From: Clostridia bacterium
Lineage (GTDB): Bacteria; Bacillota; Clostridia; Oscillospirales; Acutalibacteraceae
DNA: 42,450 nt
NCBI GenBank assembly: GCA_017935265.1
Contig: JAGBHX010000057.1
Location: 1-42,450, forward strand
Reading direction: 5' to 3'
Shown here: positions 24,378 to 32,223 of the stretch, piece by piece
Layout of the letters: every line of letters begins with the position of its first letter
Numbering within the stretch: position 1 is the stretch's first letter
Notes under the pieces: generated by a model
Seen by the model: only the letters and a program-made list of their open reading frames with translations
Databases searched by the model: none
Told to the model about the DNA's origin: nothing
Position numbers and translations under genes: made by a program

Positions 24378-24406
24378 TTGACAAACACCCAAAAACTGAC
24401 TAATAT
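24378..24406 (+). promoter_or_regulatory. Promoter of acpP
   Basis: TTGACA (24378-24383), 17 nt, TAATAT (24401-24406). The ATG follows 41 nt later with GGAGGGA as ribosome binding site. Confidence 0.8.
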
Positions 24407-24446
24407 TTCATTAAAGAGAACAATTTTTACGGAGGGATAATACATT

Positions 24447-24671
24447 ATGACATTCGAAAAAATAAGAACTATTCTCAGCGAACAGCTTTCTGTTGAGGAA
24501 GATGAAATCACCCTTAGCAGCAACATAATAGATGACCTTGGCGCAGACAGTCTTGACCTTGTGGATATGGCAATGACCGTTGAAGATGAATTCGGAATTG
24601 AGCTTCCTGAAGAAATGCTTGAAAAGGTTCAGACTGTTGAAGATGTTATAAATTATATTGACAGCATATAA
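24447..24671 (+). CDS. acpP: Acyl carrier protein
   Basis: This is a 74-residue acidic four-helix protein. The phosphopantetheine attachment site is Ser35 in LGADSLDLVD, followed by VEDEFGIELPEE, the canonical ACP recognition helix. It carries growing chains in type II fatty-acid synthesis. It stands alone with its own promoter and terminator; no fab genes are in the window, unlike the common fabD-fabG-acpP-fabF order. The control region upstream is unusually long and rich in repeats. A 90-residue frame on the other strand is a shadow. Confidence 0.96.
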   Translation: MTFEKIRTILSEQLSVEEDEITLSSNIIDDLGADSLDLVDMAMTVEDEFGIELPEEMLEKVQTVEDVINYIDSI

Positions 24672-24678
24672 ACTAAAA

Positions 24679-24713
24679 AGCACCGTTCATACAAAAGAAC
24701 GGTGCTTGATTTT
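24679..24713. terminator. Bidirectional terminator between acpP and rsmA
   Basis: AGCACCGTTC pairs with GAACGGTGCT around an 8-nt loop, followed by TGATTTTT on the plus strand and TTTTTAG on the minus strand. Confidence 0.88.
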
Positions 24714-24785
24714 TGTAAAGTATTTTTAGTTTACAATCTTATTTTTCGGCATAAAACCAAGTGATTTTTGTAAAGCTTATCAACT

Positions 24786-25649
24786 TTACCTTGTGGCATC
24801 ATACAGACAATCACAAAGAGTGCCGAGCTGCTCCATCGTCAGGCTTTCGGGTCGCACGGTGACGGCAAGCCCTGCATTTTCTATGGCAGAATTTACAGTT
24901 TCTTTTGGAAGACCCATTCCTGCGCTCAGAGAGTTGGAAGCAGTTTTTCTTCTTTGTGCGAACGCCGCTTTAATCATAGAGAAAAAGAACCTTCTGTCTT
25001 TAATTTCAACGGGGGGATTTTCTCTCAAATCAAGGCGGATAACTGCACTGTCAACGTTTGGTGACGGCATAAACGAGCCGCGTGACACATCAAACACTTT
25101 TTTGCTCTCAGCATAGAAATTAACAGCAACTGTAACTGCGCCTGCATCACGGCTGCCAACCTTGGCGCAAAGACGCTGAGCCGCCTCTTTCTGCACCATA
25201 ACGGTGATTGACTCAGCCCCTATTCCGCTTTCGAGAAGCTTCATAATAACGGGAGAAGTGATGTAATAAGGCAGATTTGCGCACACCACAAAGGGCATAT
25301 CGCCAAAATGCTCGGCAATAATTTTGTGCAAATCAGCTTTGAGCACATCCTCGTTGATGATGGTTACATTGTCAAAATCCGACAGTGTTTCATCAAGTAC
25401 GGGCAAAAGGCGTGTATCAAGCTCAATACACACAACCTTGTCGGCTCTTTTGGCAAGCTCGGCGGTAAGAACACCAACGCCTGCGCCGATTTCAAGAGCT
25501 CCGTAGCCCTCTCTTGCGCCTCCCTCCTCGGCAATTCGGGGACAAACGGAAGGGTTAACTATAAAATTCTGACCCAGAGCCTTTGAAAAAGTAAATCCGT
25601 GGCGAGTCATAACGTCTTTTATTACGGAAATATCCGATAAATTTTTCAT
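24786..25649 (-). CDS. rsmA: 16S rRNA dimethyladenosine transferase RsmA (KsgA)
   Basis: This is a 287-residue Rossmann methyltransferase. GQNFIVNPSVC at the N-terminus is the RsmA start motif; AdoMet binding is by EIGAGVGVLTAEL and CIELD; the catalytic loop is NLPYYITSPV. A C-terminal helical domain includes FAQRRKTASNSL. It dimethylates two adjacent adenosines near the 3' end of 16S rRNA, a late step in 30S assembly. RBS GCGAGG precedes ATG 25649. It is convergent with acpP and divergent from galE. Confidence 0.96.
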   Translation of the reverse strand: MKNLSDISVIKDVMTRHGFTFSKALGQNFIVNPSVCPRIAEEGGAREGYGALEIGAGVGVLTAELAKRADKVVCIELDTRLLPVLDETLSDFDNVTIINEDVLKADLHKIIAEHFGDMPFVVCANLPYYITSPVIMKLLESGIGAESITVMVQKEAAQRLCAKVGSRDAGAVTVAVNFYAESKKVFDVSRGSFMPSPNVDSAVIRLDLRENPPVEIKDRRFFFSMIKAAFAQRRKTASNSLSAGMGLPKETVNSAIENAGLAVTVRPESLTMEQLGTLCDCLYDATR

Positions 25650-25666
25650 AAAAACCTCGCAATCTC

Positions 25667-25694
25667 TTGCATTTAAACAGAAATGATATATAAT
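25667..25694 (+). promoter_or_regulatory. Probable promoter of galE
   Basis: TTGCAT (25667-25672), 16 nt, TATAAT (25689-25694), 35 nt before the ATG, with AGGAGGAC as ribosome binding site. Confidence 0.65.
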
Positions 25695-25729
25695 AAAATA
25701 CGGTTATATTATACTTAGGAGGACACGTT

Positions 25730-26746
25730 ATGTCAATATTAGTAACAGGCGGCGCAGGTTTTATCGGTTCACACACTTGCGTTGAGCTTCTTAATGCAGG
25801 CTTTGAGGTTGTTATTGTTGACAATTTTTACAACAGCCAGCCCGAAAGCCTTAACAGAATCAAAAAAATTACCGGCAAGGATTTTAAATTCTATGAGGTA
25901 GACATCCGAGACAAAGCAGGCCTTGACAAGGTTTTCAGCGAAAACAAAATTGATGCCGTTATTCACTTTGCAGGACTCAAGGCTGTTGGCGAAAGCTGTC
26001 AGAAGCCTCTTGAATATTATGAAAACAACATCGGCGGAACTGTTACTCTTTGCGAAGCTATGCGCGACGCAGGCTGTAAGAAGATTGTGTTCAGCTCATC
26101 TGCCACAGTTTACGGCAGTGACAACGTTTCACCTCTCACCGAAAATATGAAAATCGGCGGAACAACAAACCCTTACGGCACAACCAAATATATGATTGAG
26201 CTTATTTTGCAGGATTTGTACGCCTCTGACAATGAGTGGAGCGTTGTTATTCTTCGCTATTTCAACCCCATCGGTGCTCACGAAAGCGGAATGATTGGCG
26301 AAAACCCCAACGGTATCCCCAACAATCTTATGCCTTACATCACTCAGGTTGCTATCGGAAAATTGCCTCAGCTGAGTGTTTTCGGTGACGACTATGACAC
26401 TCACGACGGCACAGGCGTACGCGACTATATCCACGTTGTTGACCTTGCTCTCGGTCATATCAAGGCTGTTGAAAAAGCACTTAATTCAAACGAAATCAAT
26501 GCTTACAATCTCGGCACAGGCACAGGCTACAGCGTGCTTGACATTGTGAAAGCATTTGAAAAAGCATCCGGTCAGACAGTAAACTACAAAATTGTTGACC
26601 GCCGTCCCGGCGACCTTGCAACCTGCTATTCCGACCCCTCAAAGGCTCTTAACGAGCTTGGCTGGAAGGCTGAAAGAGACCTCAACAAAATGTGTGAGGA
26701 CTCCTGGCGCTGGCAGAAGAACAATCCCAACGGATTTGAGGAATAA
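25730..26746 (+). CDS. galE: UDP-glucose 4-epimerase
   Basis: This is a 338-residue extended SDR, the standard GalE length. It has the Rossmann motif [32 protein letters not shown] and the catalytic YGTTK, then [31 protein letters not shown] and a C-terminal GWKAERDL, all typical of GalE. It interconverts UDP-glucose and UDP-galactose for the Leloir pathway or for envelope glycans; no galK/galT is nearby. The GH27 enzyme at 17.2 kb could supply galactose, but it is in another unit. Confidence 0.96.
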   Translation: MSILVTGGAGFIGSHTCVELLNAGFEVVIVDNFYNSQPESLNRIKKITGKDFKFYEVDIRDKAGLDKVFSENKIDAVIHFAGLKAVGESCQKPLEYYENNIGGTVTLCEAMRDAGCKKIVFSSSATVYGSDNVSPLTENMKIGGTTNPYGTTKYMIELILQDLYASDNEWSVVILRYFNPIGAHESGMIGENPNGIPNNLMPYITQVAIGKLPQLSVFGDDYDTHDGTGVRDYIHVVDLALGHIKAVEKALNSNEINAYNLGTGTGYSVLDIVKAFEKASGQTVNYKIVDRRPGDLATCYSDPSKALNELGWKAERDLNKMCEDSWRWQKNNPNGFEE

Positions 26747-26752
26747 TTTTAG

Positions 26753-26784
26753 TGTTCCGCTGAATTTCGGCGGAACATTCTTTT
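26753..26784 (+). terminator. Weak terminator or attenuator between galE and hflX
   Basis: TGTTCCGC pairs with GCGGAACA around a 9-nt loop, followed by TTCTTTT. It lies only 13 nt before the hflX start, so it probably lowers rather than abolishes read-through. Confidence 0.55.
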
Positions 26785-26796
26785 AAGGAGACTACT

Positions 26797-28047
26797 ATGG
26801 AGCTTACCGAAACTTATAACGACGCCCCCGAGGTTGCCGTGCTTGTGGGCATTGATATGGGAACTTACGACGCTGAGGTTTCCATTGATGAGCTTGAAGA
26901 GCTGGCAAGAACTGCAGGTGCAGTTGTGTCGGCAAGAGTTATTCAGAAAAGGGATAAACCCGACACCGCAACCTACATCGGCAGCGGACGCATTCTTGAG
27001 GTTAAAGAATATTGTGAAAACAATGACGTTGACCTTTTGATTTTTGACTGTGAGCTTTCCCCCTCTCAGCAGAGAAACATCGAAAACGAAACAAACATCC
27101 GCGTTATTGACCGCACGATGCTCATTCTTGACATTTTTGCCGCCCGTGCAAGAAGCGGCGAAGGCAAAATTCAGGTTGAGCTGGCTCAGCTCAAATATTC
27201 TCTCCCCCGTCTCGGCGGCAAGGGCAAGGAGCTTTCACGTCTTGGCGGCGGAATCGGCACAAGAGGTCCCGGTGAAACAAAGCTTGAAAGTGACCGCCGA
27301 CATATCCGCAGACGAATTCAGAGCCTTGAAGAGGATTTGGCAGAAATTGCAAAACGACGCGAACAGCTTCGCCACAGACGCGAAAAAGACGGTGTTGAAA
27401 CAATTGCTATTATCGGTTACACCAACGCAGGCAAATCCACGCTGATGAATGCCCTCACCCAGGCAGGTGTGCTTGCAGAAAACAAACTGTTTGCCACCCT
27501 TGACCCCACGTCGAGAGCGCTTACTCTGCCCGACGGCAGAGAGGTTATGCTCATTGACACGGTAGGTCTCATCCGCAGATTGCCCCACCATCTTGTTGAA
27601 GCCTTCAAATCCACCCTTGAAGAGGCGGCAAATGCAACGGCAATTCTCAATGTGTGCGACGCATCTGACCCTCATTGCGGTGAGCATTTGCAGGTGACTT
27701 ACGATTTGCTCCGTTCACTCGGTTGTCAGGATAAGCCGATTATTTCCGTAATGAACAAATGCGACAAGGCAGACAACCTCTATGCTCTGCCCAACATCGG
27801 CAAATTCTGTATGATTTCTGCCCTCACGGGCGAAGGACTTCCCCAGCTTCTTGCAACAATTCAAATTTCTCTGCCACCTACAAGAAAAAGAGTTGAGTTC
27901 CTCTTTCCTTACGACAAGGGCGGACTTGCCAACAAGGTGCGCGAAGACGGCGTAATTCTTGCAGAAGAATACCGTGCCGAGGGCATCTACATCAAAGCGG
28001 TGTCCGACATAATCTTCATTGAAAAAAACAAGCAATATCTGATATAA
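26797..28047 (+). CDS. hflX: Ribosome-associated GTPase HflX
   Basis: This is a 416-residue protein. The N-terminal HflX domain contains TYIGSGRILEVKEY and DLLIFDCELSPSQQRNIE, then GGIGTRGPGETKLESDRR and a coiled coil. The G domain has GYTNAGKST (G1, near 207), DTVGLIRRLPHHLVEAFKSTLEEA (G3, located here by its DTVG) and NKCD (G4). HflX rescues or splits stalled ribosomes under stress in other bacteria. RBS AAGGAG is 8 nt before the ATG. Confidence 0.96.
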   Translation: MELTETYNDAPEVAVLVGIDMGTYDAEVSIDELEELARTAGAVVSARVIQKRDKPDTATYIGSGRILEVKEYCENNDVDLLIFDCELSPSQQRNIENETNIRVIDRTMLILDIFAARARSGEGKIQVELAQLKYSLPRLGGKGKELSRLGGGIGTRGPGETKLESDRRHIRRRIQSLEEDLAEIAKRREQLRHRREKDGVETIAIIGYTNAGKSTLMNALTQAGVLAENKLFATLDPTSRALTLPDGREVMLIDTVGLIRRLPHHLVEAFKSTLEEAANATAILNVCDASDPHCGEHLQVTYDLLRSLGCQDKPIISVMNKCDKADNLYALPNIGKFCMISALTGEGLPQLLATIQISLPPTRKRVEFLFPYDKGGLANKVREDGVILAEEYRAEGIYIKAVSDIIFIEKNKQYLI

Positions 28048-28053
28048 GCATAT

Positions 28054-28094
28054 AAAAAGCCAATGCGAGGATTTTTCGCATTGGCTTTTTGTTT
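28054..28094. terminator. Bidirectional terminator between hflX and nrdG
   Basis: AAAAAGCCAATGCGA pairs perfectly with TCGCATTGGCTTTTT (15 bp, 7-nt loop); T-rich ends exist in both directions. Confidence 0.92.
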
Positions 28095-28612
28095 TAATAG
28101 TATGATATTACTTCCCCTGCTTCAAGGGATTTTTTAACGTTGATTATTCTCTGGTTTTCTGAGCCTCGGAATTTCAGGGTGATATTTTTAAGCTCCTGTC
28201 TGAACTCACCGTCAACGAGCACGTCAATCATACTGAGCATTTCGTCGGTAACTTCACACCTTGCGCGGCTGTCTTTTAATAACTCTTCATCAAAAAGATA
28301 TCCCGTATAGCACCAGATATTTTTGTGAGGATACTGCTCCCTCACCTTTTTGAGAAAGGGCACAAGTGCTCTTTGGTTCTGCGGTTCAAAGGGTTCACCG
28401 CCAAGGAGAGTCAGACCGTTGATAAAATCAGGAGAAAGGGCGTTTAAAAGCTCTTTTTCCGTTTCTTGGGCAAATTCCCTGCCGTAGCAGAAATTCCACG
28501 TTTCGGGGTTAAAGCAGCCCTCACAGCGGTGGGTACATCCCGACACAAACAGCGAAACTCTTACGCCCTCGCCGTTGGCAATGTCAGTTTTTTTGATTTC
28601 GCCGTAATACAT
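28094..28612 (-). CDS. nrdG: Anaerobic ribonucleotide reductase activating protein
   Basis: This is a 172-residue radical SAM activase. The cluster motif is CTHRCEGC with C26, C30 and C33, followed by FNPETW, and LTLLGGEPF is the AdoMet-binding GGE motif. It installs the glycyl radical on NrdD. Its ATG overlaps the nrdD stop (TAATG), giving translational coupling of enzyme and activase. Co-regulated by the promoter and NrdR-like boxes upstream of nrdD. Confidence 0.96.
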   Translation of the reverse strand: MYYGEIKKTDIANGEGVRVSLFVSGCTHRCEGCFNPETWNFCYGREFAQETEKELLNALSPDFINGLTLLGGEPFEPQNQRALVPFLKKVREQYPHKNIWCYTGYLFDEELLKDSRARCEVTDEMLSMIDVLVDGEFRQELKNITLKFRGSENQRIINVKKSLEAGEVISYY

Positions 28613-30774
28613 TACAGATGAAGCACTCTTTCTTTAATTTCCTGAGTTCTGCCCTGATTCCAGAACTGTGAGCCGATGTAGCCGCAGGTTCTTCTTGCAA
28701 CGTTCATCTTAGCCTGGTCACGGTTGCCGCAGTTGGGGCATTCCCAAACAAGCTTGCCACCGTCGTCAGAAACAATCATAATTTCACCGTCATAGCCACA
28801 TTCCTGACAATAGTCACTCTTGGTGTTAAGCTCGGCGTACATAATGTTATCATAAATAAACTTGATCACCTGCAAAACAGCTTCAAGGTTCTGCTGCATA
28901 TTGGGAACCTCAACATAAGAAATTGCACCGCCTGTGGAAAGAGCCTGGAACTGAGCTTCAAAGCTGAGCTTGTCGAAGGCATTGATTTCCTCCGTTACGT
29001 GAACGTGGTAGCTGTTGGTGATATAGTTTTTGTCGGTTACACCCTCAACAATACCAAATCTCTGCTGAAGGCACTTTGCAAAGCGGTAGGTTGTGCTTTC
29101 CAGCGGAGTGCCGTAAATACCAAAACCGATAGTGGTTTCTGCCTTCCACTGATTGCAGGCCTTGTTCATATATTTCATAACATCAATTGCAAAAGGAGTG
29201 GCCTCGGGGTCGGTGTGTGACTTGCCTGTCATATACCTCACACATTCGCAAAGACCTGCATAACCCAGAGAAATTGTAGAATATCCGCCGTAAAGAAGCT
29301 CATCAATGGGTGTTCCCTTGGGAAGGCGGGCAATAGCACCGTGCTGCCACAAAATAGGTGCGGCATCTGAAAGTGTGCCTTTGAGACGGTTATGGCGGCA
29401 CATAAGTGCCTCGTAGCAAAGGGCAAGTCTTTCATCAAAAATCTGCCAGAATTTATTCATATCTTTGCCCGAAGAAAGAGCAACGTCAACAAGGTTGATT
29501 GTTACAACGCCCTGATTGAAGCGGCCGTAGAACTGATATTCACCCTTTTCGTTTTTCCAGGGAGTGAGCGCACTTCTGCAGCCCATAACGGGGAAGCAGT
29601 TACCCTCCTTGAGCTCTTTCATCTTCTTTTCGGAAATGTAGTCGGGCACAAGTCGCTTGGCCGTACACTTGGCGGCAAGCTCGGTGAGGTAATAATAGCG
29701 TGAGCCGGGCTGAATGTTATCTTCTTCAAGAACATAAATCAGCTTGGGGAACGCAGGAGTTACCCACACACCGCTTTCGTTTTTAACACCCTGATAACGC
29801 TGATTGAGGGTTTCTTCAATAATCAAAGCAAGGTCGGCCTTTTCCTGCTCATTTTTAGCTTCGTTCAGATACATAAACACCGTAACAAAAGGTGCCTGTC
29901 CGTTGGTTGTGAGAAGAGTAACCACCTGATACTGAATTGTCTGAACGCCCTTGCGAATTTCTTCGCGAAGACGTCTTTCAACCACCTTATTGATAGTCTC
30001 TTCGTCAGCACTGCCGCCGAACTCCTCTGCTTCAACGAGAACATCCTTGCGGATTTTTTCTCTTGAAACCTGAACAAATGGAGCAAGGTGGGCAAGGCTG
30101 ATGCTCTGACCGCCGTACTGACTGCTGGCAACCTGAGCAATAATCTGAGTTGAAATATTGCAGGCTGTGGAAAAGCTGTGGGGCTTTTCAATGCAGGTGC
30201 CGCTGATGACAGTACCGTTCTGGAGCATATCCTCAAGATTAACAAGGTCGCAGTTATGCATATGCTGAGCAAAATAGTCCATATCGTGGAAATGGATTAT
30301 ACCCTGCTCGTGAGCTTCAGTGATGTGCTGAGGAAGAAGGATTCTTTTGGTGATGTCCTTGCTTACCTCACCTGCCATATAGTCACGCTGAACGCTGTTG
30401 ACAGTGGGGTTTTTGTTGGAATTTTCCTGCTTAACCTCTTCGTTATTACATTCAATGAGAGAAAGAATCTGATTGTCGGTAGTGTTTGCCTTACGGATAA
30501 GAGAACGGGTGTAACGGTATTTAACATATCGTCTTGCTACGTCAAATGCACCCTGTGCCATAATCTGGTTTTCTACAATGTCCTGAATTTCTTCAACAGA
30601 AAATGCTCTGTTTGCCTTGCTGATTTTAAACTCTACATATTCAGAAATTTCTTTAATCTGCGCGTCAGAAAGCTCTTTTTTGCCGCCGTTTGCTTCATTG
30701 GCCTTTGTTATAGCCATAGCAATTTTGGACACATCAAAATCAACTTCAGAGCCGTTTCTTTTAATAATTCTCAT
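28612..30774 (-). CDS. nrdD: Anaerobic (class III) ribonucleoside-triphosphate reductase
   Basis: This is a 720-residue protein. The N-terminal ATP-cone (MRIIKRNGSEVDFDVSKI, to about residue 95) is the allosteric activity site. The catalytic barrel contains HFHDMDYF and NCFPVMGCRS. Near the C-terminus, CQECGYDG and CPNCGNRD bind zinc, and RRTCGYIGS carries the radical glycine at about residue 698. It makes dNTPs under anoxia using formate or a thiol reductant. ATG 30774 has AGGTG upstream, and the regulated promoter lies 80 nt further up. Confidence 0.97.
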   Translation of the reverse strand: MRIIKRNGSEVDFDVSKIAMAITKANEANGGKKELSDAQIKEISEYVEFKISKANRAFSVEEIQDIVENQIMAQGAFDVARRYVKYRYTRSLIRKANTTDNQILSLIECNNEEVKQENSNKNPTVNSVQRDYMAGEVSKDITKRILLPQHITEAHEQGIIHFHDMDYFAQHMHNCDLVNLEDMLQNGTVISGTCIEKPHSFSTACNISTQIIAQVASSQYGGQSISLAHLAPFVQVSREKIRKDVLVEAEEFGGSADEETINKVVERRLREEIRKGVQTIQYQVVTLLTTNGQAPFVTVFMYLNEAKNEQEKADLALIIEETLNQRYQGVKNESGVWVTPAFPKLIYVLEEDNIQPGSRYYYLTELAAKCTAKRLVPDYISEKKMKELKEGNCFPVMGCRSALTPWKNEKGEYQFYGRFNQGVVTINLVDVALSSGKDMNKFWQIFDERLALCYEALMCRHNRLKGTLSDAAPILWQHGAIARLPKGTPIDELLYGGYSTISLGYAGLCECVRYMTGKSHTDPEATPFAIDVMKYMNKACNQWKAETTIGFGIYGTPLESTTYRFAKCLQQRFGIVEGVTDKNYITNSYHVHVTEEINAFDKLSFEAQFQALSTGGAISYVEVPNMQQNLEAVLQVIKFIYDNIMYAELNTKSDYCQECGYDGEIMIVSDDGGKLVWECPNCGNRDQAKMNVARRTCGYIGSQFWNQGRTQEIKERVLHL

Positions 30775-30825
30775 AAATTCACCTTTCTGAGGGCATCCCT
30801 CTAATCAAATTCCACTTAATTTTAA

Positions 30826-30841
30826 TACCCAAATACTGTGC
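30826..30841 (-). promoter_or_regulatory. Second, weaker NrdR-box-like site
   Basis: Plus strand TACCCAAATACTGTGC; the right half ATAcTGTG fits the NrdR consensus ACACwATATATwGTGT, the left half is poor. Its centre is 31 bp from the stronger site, the spacing known for tandem NrdR boxes. Confidence 0.5.
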
Positions 30842-30853
30842 CGATGTTTTATA

Positions 30854-30882
30854 ATAATACTATATGTTGTGTTATAAGTCAA
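30854..30882 (-). promoter_or_regulatory. Promoter of nrdD-nrdG
   Basis: Minus strand: TTGACT (30877-30882), 17 nt, TATTAT (30854-30859). The stronger NrdR-like site fills most of the spacer. Confidence 0.8.
30857..30872 (-). promoter_or_regulatory. NrdR-box-like operator
   Basis: The minus strand reads ACACAACATATAGTAT, 14 of 16 positions in agreement with ACACwATATATwGTGT. It overlaps the promoter spacer and -10, where bound NrdR would block RNA polymerase when (d)ATP is high. Confidence 0.72.
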
Positions 30883-30899
30883 TAGGTTTTTATATAAAG

Positions 30900-30927
30900 T
30901 AAAAAATTTCCTCCCCGAAGGGAGGAA
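30900..30927 (-). terminator. Terminator after the MBL-fold gene
   Basis: TTCCTCCC pairs with GGGAGGAA around a TTCG tetraloop on the minus strand, followed by ATTTTTT. Confidence 0.92.
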
Positions 30928-30934
30928 CTGAATT

Positions 30935-32212
30935 TTACAGCTTGCCGCCGTTTTTAATAAACAAGTCACGAAGCTCCTGCTTGCGTTCGTCTGTATAAGT
31001 GTATGCCCAGAGGTTGAAAATGCCGTCAAAATCTTCAAAGCTTTCATCATTGTGGTGAATTGCCTCCCCCACCGTGTAGGGGAGATTAAACTCCATTGTG
31101 CCGTTGGAGGCAATGAAGCATTCATCAGCAATGTCCACAGCACGTCGGTTGACATCAATTTTTTCAAATTCCTCGTCATACTTAATCTGAGTTGTGGGAA
31201 AAAGAATTGTCTTTGCATCAGAAAGCTCATAAAACTCAGTCTTTGTTCCCAGATGCCCGTGGTGAGCCGCCTGCATAATGTCACACCTGAGAAGCTTGCC
31301 GAATCGAGGGCAGACTATGTCGCTTTCTTCGTGACCTGCATCACCGGGGAACTGAACCGTACTTCCGCAGGCATTCATAATAAGCATCGTGGAAGAGTCA
31401 TTATAATTGAGGTTTGAGTTGGGGTAAACGTCCTCGTGAGTGCAAAGCACACGGAATTCAAGATTGCGCACAAAAAAGTGCTGACCTGAATGAAGCTTTA
31501 TCTTTTTGATTTCCGGATGCTCTTCAAAAAGCCGTTCATACATTCTCTGAAAATTTTTGCCCGAGTTCATCCAGTTATGGCTGTCACGATGCTCAGTTGA
31601 GATGAAGTTGTAATACAGTGCCTCAATTTCGATATCGCTTTTATACCTTAATATATCGCAGAATTTTCCCACATGGTCCTCATGAGCGTGAGAAAAGAAC
31701 CAGCCTGCAACCTTTATTTTTTCTCCGTCGGGTGTATTTTTTCTAAGGAAATTATATATTCTCTCATCGTCGTTGATCGAATAAGGGTGGGCACTGTCAA
31801 CTATGAAAAAGCTGTTATCACAGCATCGGATAATATAACACATTCCGCAGTCAATGAGAGTGTGGTCAACCTCAAACTGCCACAGAGTCGTGGGGCAACG
31901 CTGTTCAACATCAGGCATTTTTGCATCATAAAGCTGAGTGAATCCGTCACCGATTATGCGAAGCGAAGCATCGTGAGAGGTATAATAAACGTGAAGGCAG
32001 AAGCCGTCCTTCACCATTGTGGTATAATAGTTCTCACCGAAAGAGGTTTCGTCAAAAACGGTGTAGCCCATTGCGAGAGCCTCGGCAACATAAGAGTCCA
32101 TATCGGCTTTTGCTTTGTTTCTGTAAAGAAAAAGCCATGCACCGTTGTTGCAATCATATGGGGGTTCATAGCCCTCGGGAAGAGACGGAATTTTACTTAT
32201 AACATTTTGCAT
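30935..32212 (-). CDS. Metallo-beta-lactamase-fold hydrolase
   Basis: This is a 425-residue protein. The metal motif is SHAHEDH (about residues 177-183), with further ligands likely in PGDAGHEESD and AAHHGHLG, as in ComEC/Rec2-like or lactonase-like MBL proteins. An N-terminal domain of about 120 residues precedes the MBL fold and is unfamiliar. There is no signal peptide. ATG 32212 is chosen because TAGGAG is 8 nt upstream; a GTG at 32221 overlaps that site. It follows an AEC permease by 11 nt and ends the unit at a strong terminator. The substrate is unknown; a link with the imported or exported compound is possible. Confidence 0.8.
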   Translation of the reverse strand: MQNVISKIPSLPEGYEPPYDCNNGAWLFLYRNKAKADMDSYVAEALAMGYTVFDETSFGENYYTTMVKDGFCLHVYYTSHDASLRIIGDGFTQLYDAKMPDVEQRCPTTLWQFEVDHTLIDCGMCYIIRCCDNSFFIVDSAHPYSINDDERIYNFLRKNTPDGEKIKVAGWFFSHAHEDHVGKFCDILRYKSDIEIEALYYNFISTEHRDSHNWMNSGKNFQRMYERLFEEHPEIKKIKLHSGQHFFVRNLEFRVLCTHEDVYPNSNLNYNDSSTMLIMNACGSTVQFPGDAGHEESDIVCPRFGKLLRCDIMQAAHHGHLGTKTEFYELSDAKTILFPTTQIKYDEEFEKIDVNRRAVDIADECFIASNGTMEFNLPYTVGEAIHHNDESFEDFDGIFNLWAYTYTDERKQELRDLFIKNGGKL

Positions 32213-32223
32213 AAGATTCACTC

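Larger units (their letters stand above)
24036..24446. other. Intergenic region dusB-acpP (411 bp) with repeats but no gene
   Basis: I see no convincing coding sequence. The region holds a weak hairpin just after dusB (AAGCAA/TTGCTT), TGCATT/AATGCA at about 24068, a 21-bp near-perfect palindrome (24138-24158), three direct TTTTGCAC repeats (24203-24250), an AT-rich hairpin (AAAAACCACC 24279-24288 with GGTGTGTTTTT 24306-24316) and the acpP promoter (24378-24406). This is a lot of structure for a single small gene. Confidence 0.6.

Noticed and set aside
24188..24403. 71-residue frame upstream of acpP
   Set aside because: It starts at TTG with no ribosome binding site, runs through the repeat-rich control region and into the acpP promoter; composition is not protein-like.
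24411..24683. 90-residue frame opposite acpP
   Set aside because: Shadow of acpP, ending in its terminator and promoter regions.
24713..24736. TTGTAAA...TTTACAA inverted pair as a Rex or BirA operator
   Set aside because: Spacing and half-sites do not fit: Rex sites are 18 bp with a 4-nt centre, BirA half-sites are further apart and end in CC/GG. Kept only as part of the TGTAAAG cluster.
30178..30804. 208-residue open frame on the plus strand
   Set aside because: It is antisense to nrdD and its promoter-proximal end; the nrdD motifs are intact.
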